From: an uncultured Bacillota bacterium
GTDB taxonomy: Bacteria > Bacillota > Clostridia > Oscillospirales > Oscillospiraceae
NCBI GenBank assembly: GCA_947383275.1
Contig: CANDCW010000038.1
Location: 1 to 22,069, forward strand
Length of the DNA: 22,069 nucleotides
Direction of reading: 5' to 3'
Below, one piece after another: positions 1 to 6,025 of this stretch. Position numbers and translations under genes: made by a program. The notes beneath the pieces were generated by a model, which was not told where the DNA came from, ran no database searches, and worked only from the letters and a program-made list of their open reading frames with translations. The stretch's first letter is position 1; every line of letters begins with the position of its first letter.

Positions 1-1
1 G

Positions 2-583
2 GATCGGGTCGGCAGCTACAACAGCACAGCCACCCAGGTGTCCATCGTCCAGCTTAATACAGAAACCTTTGAGGAACAGGTTATTTTCGAGAAAATAACG
101 GACAGCGGGCGATCTCTGCTGGGAATTGATTATACCGTGGGGGATACCTGGATGTTTCTGCAATACTGCTACGGCTTTTTCTTGAACAACGACAGCCTCT
201 TTTTCATTACGAATGATGGGATCACGGAAGTAAGCAGGACGATTCAGCGAACTCAAATGCTAGACATCCCCACCAAAGGAAATATCGCTTTTGACGGGCG
301 GACGATCTACTTTATCAATGAAAATTCTCTGCTGACAGCGTATGACACCAAGACCCACAACACACGACCGTTTCGCAATGTTGTTGCTTACGATTTCTGC
401 CTGACCGGTCAGGGGCTGTATTTTATCAACCGCATGGATTCCGACTGCGTTTATCTATGTGGCAGGGATGGCGTTGGCAGTCTGAAGATTTCAAATGACT
501 CGGCCCTGTCTGTTGGTTATGACGGTGAGAAAGTTACCATGATTCTAAAATCGGACGGGAAGGAGGTGGTTTTTGAACCATGA
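2..583 (+). CDS. Beta-propeller-like hypothetical protein, 5' partial
   Basis: The reading frame is open to the left edge, so this is the C-terminal part (about 193 residues) of a longer protein; a GTG at position 38 is an internal possibility but needs no start to be real. Repeated segments of the kind GRTIYFINENSLLTAYD and GQGLYFINRMDSDCVYL look like blades of a beta-propeller, similar in style to DUF5050-type proteins of Clostridia. No catalytic motif is visible and the function is unknown. Base composition is clearly more AT-rich than the genes from 1569 onward (codons such as ATT, GAT, TTT, AAA are frequent), which suggests a different history from the core block. Its last codons contain AGGAGGTG, a ribosome binding site for whatever follows. 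The family assignment is from repeat appearance only. Confidence 0.6.
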   Translation, partial: DRVGSYNSTATQVSIVQLNTETFEEQVIFEKITDSGRSLLGIDYTVGDTWMFLQYCYGFFLNNDSLFFITNDGITEVSRTIQRTQMLDIPTKGNIAFDGRTIYFINENSLLTAYDTKTHNTRPFRNVVAYDFCLTGQGLYFINRMDSDCVYLCGRDGVGSLKISNDSALSVGYDGEKVTMILKSDGKEVVFEP

Positions 584-695
584 TGGTACGGGAGCGCCAA
601 GCATCCGTCAGAACAAGCGGCGCAAGGGCCGTAGCCTCGCACTGCGCCCGCAGGCGCGTTTCAGAGCGCAACCGCCGCAGAGCGGCGGCTCTTAG
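573..695 (+). other. Possible 40-codon basic peptide ORF
   Basis: A TTG codon at 573 lies 6 bases after AGGAGG (561-566) and opens a 40-codon frame ending in TAG at 693-695. The product would be rich in Arg, Lys and Gln. An ATG at 580 in another frame is also within reach of the same RBS and gives a 136-residue Arg/Cys/His-rich product that looks non-biological. Neither is recognised. The frame runs through GC-rich hairpin sequence, so it may be the remnant of a gene cut off by an insertion or deletion. Low confidence that it is translated. Confidence 0.2.
672..688. repeat. GC hairpin, 7-bp stem
   Basis: CCGCCGC (672-678), loop AGA, GCGGCGG (682-688): a perfect 7-bp inverted repeat with a 3-base loop. 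A weaker 5-bp one (GCGCC/GGCGC) lies at 644-657. No T-tract follows, so it is not an evident terminator. Confidence 0.5.
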
Positions 696-706
696 CGCGG
701 AGATGA

Positions 707-745
707 GCGCACGGATACATGGCCTGCGGCCATGTATCCGTGCGC
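707..745. repeat. Perfect 18-bp inverted repeat with 3-base loop
   Basis: Left arm GCGCACGGATACATGGCC (707-724), loop TGC (725-727), and an exact reverse-complement right arm (728-745). There is no T-run on either strand, so it is not a standard intrinsic terminator. A stem this long and exact with a 3-base loop would form a very stable DNA or RNA hairpin and is the strongest structure in the left part of the window. Possible roles are a recombinase or relaxase recognition site, or a REP-like palindrome; the sequence alone does not decide. Confidence 0.8.
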
Positions 746-960
746 CGTTCCTCCCTGAAATCCGTTCCTGCCCCTGGCTCTCAGCGGCGTTTCGTTCCCT
801 TTGGCACGCTTATATTGTCACACACTTCACAGGGGAACATATCCATTTCAGACGGTCATGCAACTGTCGAGGTACATGGGTATCGCCGCATGGTCATACT
901 AAAAATTTTCGCCTGTTCCCGTATATCCAAGAGGTAGGAAATCGACCCCTAAATGGGCAA

Positions 961-980
961 ATTTCCACGCTTGTGGAAAT
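961..980. repeat. 8-bp palindrome with 4-base spacer
   Basis: ATTTCCAC (961-968), spacer GCTT, GTGGAAAT (973-980). The words GGAAATCGACC (around 936-946) and GGAAATCGGTCC (975-986) also form an imperfect direct repeat that overlaps the right arm. It lies about 25 bases upstream of the promoter at 1004-1032, so a protein-binding site is possible. Confidence 0.5.
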
Positions 981-1003
981 CGGTCCGTAACTTTGTAATT
1001 TGA

Positions 1004-1032
1004 TGGATTTTCCCTCTTTTCTGTGCTATAAT
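1004..1032 (+). promoter_or_regulatory. Promoter with extended -10
   Basis: TATAAT at 1027-1032 is preceded by TGC, giving a full extended -10 (TGnTATAAT). The -35 at 17-base spacing is TGGATT (1004-1009), which is poor, as is common when an extended -10 is present. An RBS (AAAGGAGGGG, 1048-1057) follows. The promoter is convincing although no full-length gene is found downstream. Confidence 0.6.
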
Positions 1033-1064
1033 TTGTCTATCAAGGGTAAAGGAGGGGCATAGGA

Positions 1065-1130
1065 ATGGAAGATACGACTCTTACGATTGGATTGCCTCAT
1101 GGGCGTGAGCAGCCTGGAAAGGACGGCTGA
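1065..1130 (+). other. 21-codon ORF with strong promoter and RBS
   Basis: ATG at 1065 lies 7 bases after AAAGGAGGGG (1048-1057) and about 26 bases after the expected transcription start of the promoter at 1004-1032. The frame encodes 21 residues (MEDTTLTIGLPHGREQPGKD followed by G) and stops at TGA 1128-1130. It could be a real small protein, a leader peptide, or the preserved N-terminus of a gene whose body has been lost. A second tiny frame, TTG at 1153 to TAA at 1200 (15 codons), follows AGGAG and may be another remnant. Neither is recognised. Confidence 0.35.
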
Positions 1131-1223
1131 TGCGGAGGGATAGGAGCCGGGGTTGACCAACAAGGCTCTGGATGTATTAAAAAGCGGGCATTTTAAATAA
1201 TAAGGAGAACAGCATCAGCCGTC
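1122..1223. repeat. 12-bp inverted repeat, 78-base separation
   Basis: GACGGCTGATGC at 1122-1133 and its exact reverse complement GCATCAGCCGTC at 1212-1223 enclose 78 bases of mixed composition. Inside, GAGCC (1144-1148) and GGCTC (1164-1168) can also pair. The whole could be a structured RNA transcribed from the promoter at 1004-1032, or the termini of a tiny non-autonomous element. The stop codon of the 21-codon ORF sits within the left arm. Confidence 0.45.
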
Positions 1224-1245
1224 GAGGTCGAAAACAACTTACGTC

Positions 1246-1310
1246 ACAAAAAAGAGCAAAAAATAAAAGAGGACGCATAGTTCAGCTAAAAAACTGAACC
1301 ATGCGCCCTC
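1246..1310 (-). terminator. Leftward rho-independent terminator
   Basis: Positions 1294-1310 and 1269-1285 form a 17-bp stem with two positions that become G-U pairs in the minus-strand RNA; the 8-base loop is CTAAAAAA on the plus strand. On the minus strand the stem is followed by a T-rich tract (TTTTATTTTTTGCTCTTTTTT, complement of 1248-1268). This is a good intrinsic terminator for transcription coming leftward through folD and the TnpV fragment. Confidence 0.8.
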
Positions 1311-1504
1311 TCTATAACATCAGCAAGATGGGGGTACAGCTTTCCATACAAGAGCATATAGCTGTACCTGCCGGGATGATACTCTTTCAGGTATTGCTCC
1401 CTCATGCGGCCATAGATGCCGATCTCCATGCTTGGCTGCTCATCAAGGGCCAGGTCTGGAATATAGTAATCACCGGCTTTTGTATAGGTCAAATTTTCCC
1501 ACAT
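1286..1504 (-). CDS. tnpV: TnpV-type transposon-encoded protein, C-terminally truncated
   Basis: The 72-residue product matches the pattern of TnpV, a small protein of unknown role carried by Tn4451-like elements of Clostridia: a GDYYIPDL opening, then IGIYGRMREQYLKEY, then LLYGKLYPHLADVIERA. Family members that I know are about 110-120 residues and continue with a helical C-terminus after the ADI(D)R segment; this copy ends five residues later (HGSVF). Its last codons and stop (1286-1288) lie inside the stem-loop of the leftward terminator, which fits a truncation in which the terminator sequence replaced the natural 3' end. No strong Shine-Dalgarno is visible before ATG 1504; it lies 64 bases downstream of folD on the same strand and may be read from that operon. 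Function, if any, is unknown. Confidence 0.65.
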   Translation of the reverse strand: MWENLTYTKAGDYYIPDLALDEQPSMEIGIYGRMREQYLKEYHPGRYSYMLLYGKLYPHLADVIERAHGSVF

Positions 1505-1568
1505 AGGGGGCCTTTTGTCTATTGTCCGTTTTTACTGGGGCAGTTCAAAGAGGCGGAGCCGTTCATAT

Positions 1569-2414
1569 TCACTGCTTCCCGTGCCGCAGGGCCGCGGTAA
1601 GGGTGTTCTCCATAAGTACGGCACGGGTAACGGGCCCCACGCCGCCGGGAACGGGCGTAATGTAGGAGGCTCTCTCGGAAACAGCTGCGTAATCCACATC
1701 GCCGCACAGCCTGCCGGCCTCGTCCCGGTTGACGGCCACGTCGATAACCACCGCACCCTCCTTCACCATGCCGGCTGTGATGAGGCCAGGATGACCGGCA
1801 GCGGAAATCAGGATGTCCGCCCTGCGGCACTCCACGGCCAGGTCTGGGGTCTTGGTGTGGCAGACGGTAACCGTGCAGTCCCGGCGCAGCAGCAGCATAG
1901 CCTGGGGCTTGCCCACAATGTTGGACCGGCCCACCATCGTGCAGTTCTTACGAGCCGGATCGATGTTGTACTCGCCCAGCAGACGCATCACACCCGCCGG
2001 GGTGCAGGGCCAGAAGGAATCCACTCCGAAGGTCAGGTCCCCCATGTTGGAGGGGTGGACACAGTCCACATCCTTATCCGGCCGAATGGCCAGCTGAATC
2101 TCACGGCCATCCAGGTGCCCGGGCAGCGGAAATTGGATCAGGATGCCATCAATGCCTTCCCGCTCATTCAAAAAACGGATTACGTCCAGCAGCTCCGCCT
2201 GCGGCACATCCTCGGGCAGGCGGTAGGTCTCGTAATAGATGCCGCACTGCTGGCAGTCCTTCCGTTTGCCGGCCTCGTAGACCTGAGCGGCGGGATTCTC
2301 CCCCACCAGCACCATTGCCATGCCCGGCTTGCGCTCCATCCGCTCCACCTGGAGCCGTACCTGTTCCTTTATTTTGCCCGCGAGGGCCTTTCCATCCATG
2401 ACAACAGCCGCCAT
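1569..2414 (-). CDS. folD: Bifunctional methylenetetrahydrofolate dehydrogenase/cyclohydrolase FolD
   Basis: FolD interconverts 5,10-methylene-THF and 10-formyl-THF in cytoplasmic one-carbon metabolism, using NADP. The 281-residue length is normal. Tyr46 and Lys50 sit in the VYEAGK segment that corresponds to the catalytic YxxxK; QFPLP (94-98) replaces the usual QLPLP; KDVDCVHPSN (114-123) replaces KDVDGF-P-N; the nucleotide-binding segment is VGRSNIVGKP (161-170), followed by HTKT, ADILISAAG and ITPVPGGVGPVT (252-263). The altered motif positions make it a somewhat divergent member but all catalytic positions are kept. It is the last conserved gene of the ymfF-ymfH-lgt-folD operon, starting 3 bases after lgt, with the TnpV fragment and terminator beyond it. 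Confidence 0.95.
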   Translation of the reverse strand: MAAVVMDGKALAGKIKEQVRLQVERMERKPGMAMVLVGENPAAQVYEAGKRKDCQQCGIYYETYRLPEDVPQAELLDVIRFLNEREGIDGILIQFPLPGHLDGREIQLAIRPDKDVDCVHPSNMGDLTFGVDSFWPCTPAGVMRLLGEYNIDPARKNCTMVGRSNIVGKPQAMLLLRRDCTVTVCHTKTPDLAVECRRADILISAAGHPGLITAGMVKEGAVVIDVAVNRDEAGRLCGDVDYAAVSERASYITPVPGGVGPVTRAVLMENTLTAALRHGKQ

Positions 2415-2417
2415 AGT

Positions 2418-3377
2418 TCACTCCTCCTTGTCTCTCTCTCCCGCCGCTTTCCGCGCGGCCAAACGGTCCACAAACAGCTCCTGCTTCTTTCCACGATATT
2501 TCCACATCGCCCCAACCAGCGCCCCTCCGGCTACGCCGGCGGTTATCAGGGCAAACAGCTGGGACACCCGGACGGGCGCGCCAAAGAGCTCCCAGCCGAA
2601 CAGGTACAAGCTGTCGGTACGCAGGCCCTCGATCCAGGCCCGGCCCACGCCGTACCAGAGGAAGTAAAAGAGGAAGCACTCCCCATCAAACTTCCGCTTT
2701 TTTCCCAGGAAATACACAATCAGCAGCCCCGCGAAGTTCCAGGCGGATTCGTAAAAGAAGGTGGGATGTACCCCCAGCGTCCCGTTCAAAATGGCCTCAT
2801 AGGCCAGATTGGACTCCAAAAGCCCCTTGGTCAACAGCTCATCGGCGATGGACTTGGAACACATCCGCCAGGGCAGATCGGTAACCACGCCGTAGGCCTC
2901 CACATTCATAAAGTTCCCCCACCGGCCGATGAGCTGGCCGATAAACAGGCCGTGAACGCCCAGGTCCGCGTAGGCCAAAAAACTGAGCTTCTTGGCCCGG
3001 CAGAACAGCAGCAGCACAATGGCTGAGGAGATAATGGCCCCGTAGATAGCCAGTCCGCCGTCGCTGTAGCGGAGGATCGCCGCCCAATTCAGGGAACCAT
3101 CCACCCGCTTATAGGCATTCAGGTTGAACACCACATAGTATACCCGGATAGCCACCAGGGCGGCGGGGACGGCAAAGAGCATCATGTCAATGATGTTGTC
3201 CTCGCTGATGCCAAACCGCCCGCCCCAGCGCATACACAAGTATACCGCCAAAATCAGGCCGCAGGTGATGATGACGCCGTACCAGTAGACGGGCCGGTCC
3301 AGAATGGGGATGGTAAAGGCCACCCGGTTCAAGGTAAACTCCAGCCCCAGGCCGGGAAAGGACACCGTGTTCGTCAC
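2418..3377 (-). CDS. lgt: Prolipoprotein diacylglyceryl transferase Lgt
   Basis: Lgt moves diacylglycerol from phosphatidylglycerol to the lipobox cysteine of prelipoproteins at the cytoplasmic membrane. The 319-residue protein has about seven membrane segments. The N-terminal YWYGVIITCGLILA helix, the DGGLAIYG segment (107-114), the signature GRWGNFMN (151-158) and HPTFFYE (204-210) are all present. The C-terminus ends in a basic cytoplasmic tail rich in Lys, Arg and Glu. Its ATG overlaps the stop of ymfH by 4 bases (ATGA type) and folD starts 3 bases after its stop, so all are one transcript. The lipoprotein at 20115 is a natural substrate. Confidence 0.95.
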   Translation of the reverse strand: MTNTVSFPGLGLEFTLNRVAFTIPILDRPVYWYGVIITCGLILAVYLCMRWGGRFGISEDNIIDMMLFAVPAALVAIRVYYVVFNLNAYKRVDGSLNWAAILRYSDGGLAIYGAIISSAIVLLLFCRAKKLSFLAYADLGVHGLFIGQLIGRWGNFMNVEAYGVVTDLPWRMCSKSIADELLTKGLLESNLAYEAILNGTLGVHPTFFYESAWNFAGLLIVYFLGKKRKFDGECFLFYFLWYGVGRAWIEGLRTDSLYLFGWELFGAPVRVSQLFALITAGVAGGALVGAMWKYRGKKQELFVDRLAARKAAGERDKEE

Positions 3378-4654
3378 TGCCCTTCCTCCTTGGCCCGGAC
3401 CACCGACAGGGCGGTGCGCTCCTCCGTGACCCAGCCGGCAATTAGCTCCTCCGCCTCTTTTTTGGTAATCGCGTCGAACAGGTCGGCAAAGCGCAGGAAG
3501 TCATACCCGGCAAAGAAGGCCTGGGCCTGGCCCACGCACAAGCTTTCAAAGGAGTTGAGCCCCCGGACCCGATTGCCATAGACGCCCTTTTTCACCCGCT
3601 CCCAGAGCTCGGGGCCGATGCCCTCCCGGCCGATGCGGGCGGCCTCCTCCGCCACCGCCATGCGGACGGCCTCCGGGTCTCTGGACTCGCCGTCCGCTGC
3701 TAAAAAGGCGCAGCCAAAGCTGCTCTCATAGCTGTAGCCAAACTCCTGGTTAATCAGCCCCTCCCGGTACAGCCTGGCGTATAGGGGGCTGGAATTGCCC
3801 AGCAGCGCCTCCAGGGCCAACCCGCCCACCAGCTCCTGGCGCAGGCGGTCCTCCCCGTTCACCTTGGGGTCCCCCTTCCAGCCCAGCTGAAAGATGGGGG
3901 CGGACACCTCCATCCGCTCCTCAATATAGCGCTGGGCCGCCTGAGCGCTTTCCTTCTCCCCGTAATCCTTGGCTGCAATGGGGCCGGCCTCCTTGGGCAG
4001 GATCTCCCGGGCCACGGCGCAGATACGCTCCGGGTCCACCGGGCCCGCCACGCACAGCACCATGTTGGCCGGGTCATAAAAGGCCCTGTGGCAGGCATAG
4101 AGAGTCTCGGGGGTAATCTGGGCGATGGATTCCACGCTACCCGCCACGCTCACTCGGATGGGGTGATGCTGAAACAGGGCTTTCATCAGGTTCATATAGC
4201 ACTTCCAGTTGGGATCGTCCTCAATCATGCCAATCTCCTGGCCGATAATACCCCGCTCTTTGTCCACGCTCTCCTGGGTAAACCAGGGCACTGAAACGAA
4301 GGACAGCAGAATGCGCAGATTCTCCTCAAACTTCTCAGTGGAGTCGAAGTAGTAGCCGGTGATGTCATTGCTGGTGAAAGCGTTGGGGCTGGCCCCGTTG
4401 GCGGCCAGGTCCTGAAGGGCGTTGCCCTCCTTCGTGTCAAACATCTTGTGCTCCAGGTAGTGGGCCACCCCGGCGGGGGTATCATGCCACTCCCTGTCCA
4501 GGCAGAAGCGCATGTCCATGCCGCCATAGTTGGCGGCGAAAAAGGCGTAGCCCTTTTGAAAATCAGGCTTGGGAAAAACAAACACATTCAGGCCGTTTTC
4601 CAGCTTCTCGTGGTACATGTTCTCCCCCACTCGGGCAAAGCTTAGCTTTTCCAT
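3374..4654 (-). CDS. ymfH: M16 family zinc peptidase, YmfH-like
   Basis: This 426-residue protein belongs to the M16 (insulinase/pitrilysin) family. The inverted zinc motif HxxEH is intact as HYLEH (65-69), and Glu140 in the GQEIGM segment is the likely third zinc ligand. It keeps the ANGASPNAFTSNDITGYYF segment (85-103) typical of active subunits, and a C-terminal half with RGLNSFES. Family knowledge: such proteins occur in Firmicutes as a pair of one active and one inactive subunit; the B. subtilis pair YmfF/YmfH is annotated in connection with EF-P 5-aminopentanol modification. It lies 3 bases after its partner and overlaps lgt by 4 bases. Substrate unknown. Confidence 0.88.
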   Translation of the reverse strand: MEKLSFARVGENMYHEKLENGLNVFVFPKPDFQKGYAFFAANYGGMDMRFCLDREWHDTPAGVAHYLEHKMFDTKEGNALQDLAANGASPNAFTSNDITGYYFDSTEKFEENLRILLSFVSVPWFTQESVDKERGIIGQEIGMIEDDPNWKCYMNLMKALFQHHPIRVSVAGSVESIAQITPETLYACHRAFYDPANMVLCVAGPVDPERICAVAREILPKEAGPIAAKDYGEKESAQAAQRYIEERMEVSAPIFQLGWKGDPKVNGEDRLRQELVGGLALEALLGNSSPLYARLYREGLINQEFGYSYESSFGCAFLAADGESRDPEAVRMAVAEEAARIGREGIGPELWERVKKGVYGNRVRGLNSFESLCVGQAQAFFAGYDFLRFADLFDAITKKEAEELIAGWVTEERTALSVVRAKEEGQ

Positions 4655-4657
4655 GGC

Positions 4658-5941
4658 TCAGTCCTCCTTTCCCTTTAGAAAGTATACGGTATCCAGCTCC
4701 AGCTTCCGGGCGGAAGCGGCCACCTGTTCCCGGGTAACCCCCTCCAGGCGGGCGGCAAACTCCTCCGGCCCCTCCTCCAGGCCGGCAGCAGTCTGGCCCA
4801 GCCAGAAATCCTCCTGTCGGCCCTGTTCGTCCAGGGTGGACATGCAGGCCCCGATGAGGGTACGGCGGGAGCCCTCCAGCTCCCAGGACTCAATCTCGCC
4901 CTTGCAGACGGCGTCCAGCTGGGCCAAAATCTCGTCCTTGGCAGTCTGGTACTTGTCAAACTCGATGCCGGAGGACACCAGCACCAGCCCCTTCATCCGC
5001 TCCAGCACCGCGCTGGCGTAATAGCACAAAGACAGCTTTTCCCGCACGTTCATAAACAGCTTGGACAGGGTAGTTCCGCCGAAAACGGCGGTGCACAGGT
5101 AGAGGGCGGGGTACTCCTCCTCCCAGCAGGACTGGCCCCCGGTCCGGAACCCCAGGGCCAGCTTGCCCTGAGAGACATCCATAGCCTCCTCCACTACAAT
5201 GGGCTCGGGGCCGGCGGTCACCCGGATGTCGCAGGCGGGATCAGTGCGGTTCTCATTTACCGGCAGCTTGTCCAGGGCCCGCTTCAGGGCCTCCGCCACC
5301 CGGTCGGGGCCGGCGGAGCCGCAGTAGTAGACCTCCACCCGGGCGGTGCGCAGCAGCTCCTGGTAGCGTTCCCACAGGCCTTCAGGGGTAATAGAGGCCA
5401 CGCTCTCCTCATCCCCCAGCTTGTCCACCCCGAACGCCTCATATTTGCACATCTCCTGGGTGAGACGCTGGGTGGCGTAGGTGCGCTTATCATTGATCTG
5501 GGCGCGGATGCGGTCGATGAGGTTGGCTTTTTCCCCGGCGGTATAGTCGGAGGAAAACACACCGTCCTGGGTATAGGGCTTCAGGAGCAGCTCGCCCAGC
5601 AGGGCGGCGGCGGGTTCCAGAATTTGTTCTCCCTTCAGGGCGTAGGCGTCATCCAGAAAGCTGGCCGCAAAGCCTACGCACTGGGTCTCCCCCTTCTTGC
5701 GGACAGCCGGCTCAATGGCCCCGCCATACAGCTCATCCAGGGCTGCGGACAGGGACTCCATATCCGGGTGGACCGCCGTTCCCCGGCGGAGCACCGAGGG
5801 AATCAGGGCGTTGGCCCCGGCGGTCTTTTTGTCCAGGGGCGCCAGCAGGGTAACGGACAGATAAGAGCTCTTAAACTTGTTGGTATGCACCGCACGCAGC
5901 CATACCCCGGGAAACAATTCCCGGCGGATCACTTGTGACAT
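4658..5941 (-). CDS. ymfF: M16 family protein, inactive partner subunit, YmfF-like
   Basis: The 427-residue protein has the M16 fold and the same length as its neighbour but lacks HxxEH: the equivalent region reads LIPSVLRRGTAVHPDMESL. That pattern is typical of the non-catalytic subunit that pairs with an active M16 peptidase. The TLSKLFMNVREKLSLCYYA segment in the C-terminal half corresponds to the conserved substrate-contact region of M16 proteins (R/Y pair). It is the first gene of the operon and has its own promoter in the 3' end of the glucan synthase gene. The start at 5941 follows AAAGGAAA. Function by homology to the B. subtilis ymfF product; not tested here. Confidence 0.85.
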   Translation of the reverse strand: MSQVIRRELFPGVWLRAVHTNKFKSSYLSVTLLAPLDKKTAGANALIPSVLRRGTAVHPDMESLSAALDELYGGAIEPAVRKKGETQCVGFAASFLDDAYALKGEQILEPAAALLGELLLKPYTQDGVFSSDYTAGEKANLIDRIRAQINDKRTYATQRLTQEMCKYEAFGVDKLGDEESVASITPEGLWERYQELLRTARVEVYYCGSAGPDRVAEALKRALDKLPVNENRTDPACDIRVTAGPEPIVVEEAMDVSQGKLALGFRTGGQSCWEEEYPALYLCTAVFGGTTLSKLFMNVREKLSLCYYASAVLERMKGLVLVSSGIEFDKYQTAKDEILAQLDAVCKGEIESWELEGSRRTLIGACMSTLDEQGRQEDFWLGQTAAGLEEGPEEFAARLEGVTREQVAASARKLELDTVYFLKGKED

Positions 5942-5992
5942 ATCTTTCGTTTCCTTTCTGCAAAGAAAAATCTTCCTTCTTATGGCTGGATT

Positions 5993-6022
5993 ATCATACC
6001 ACGCCTGAGGGTGAAAAGTAAA
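5993..6022 (-). promoter_or_regulatory. Promoter of ymfF-ymfH-lgt-folD operon
   Basis: On the minus strand, TTTACT (6022-6017) and TATGAT (5998-5993) are separated by 18 bases; an overlapping GATAAT (5995-5990) is also available. A second -35-like TTGACT lies at 6029-6024 but at too great a distance. The -10 is about 50 bases upstream of the ymfF start. The promoter begins next to the last codon of the upstream glucan synthase gene. Confidence 0.6.
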
Positions 6023-6025
6023 GAG

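Larger units (their letters stand above)
696..1064. other. Non-coding, hairpin-rich accessory stretch
   Basis: No frame here looks like a protein: the open frames are short and dominated by Arg, Cys and His. The stretch instead contains a perfect 18-bp stem-loop (707-745), an 8-bp palindrome (961-980) and a promoter (1004-1032). Two smaller GC hairpins lie just before it at 644-657 and 672-688. Together with the TnpV fragment at 1286-1504 this suggests a decayed mobile-element end, possibly a transfer or recombination site; that interpretation is inference. Confidence 0.4.

Noticed and set aside
707..745. The 18-bp hairpin as a transcription terminator
   Set aside because: No T-tract follows on either strand.
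580..990. 136-codon open frame after the first gene with an RBS nearby
   Set aside because: The product is rich in Arg, Cys, His and Ser, runs straight through three hairpins and resembles no protein. Spacing to the RBS is long.
1065..1194. Read-through of the TGA at 1128-1130 as selenocysteine or tryptophan
   Set aside because: The frame continues for 22 more sense codons only, with no selenoprotein homology and no evidence for a recoded stop in this genome.
1515..3026. 503-codon open frame on the plus strand across folD and lgt
   Set aside because: Antisense shadow of two recognised genes, with low-complexity composition.
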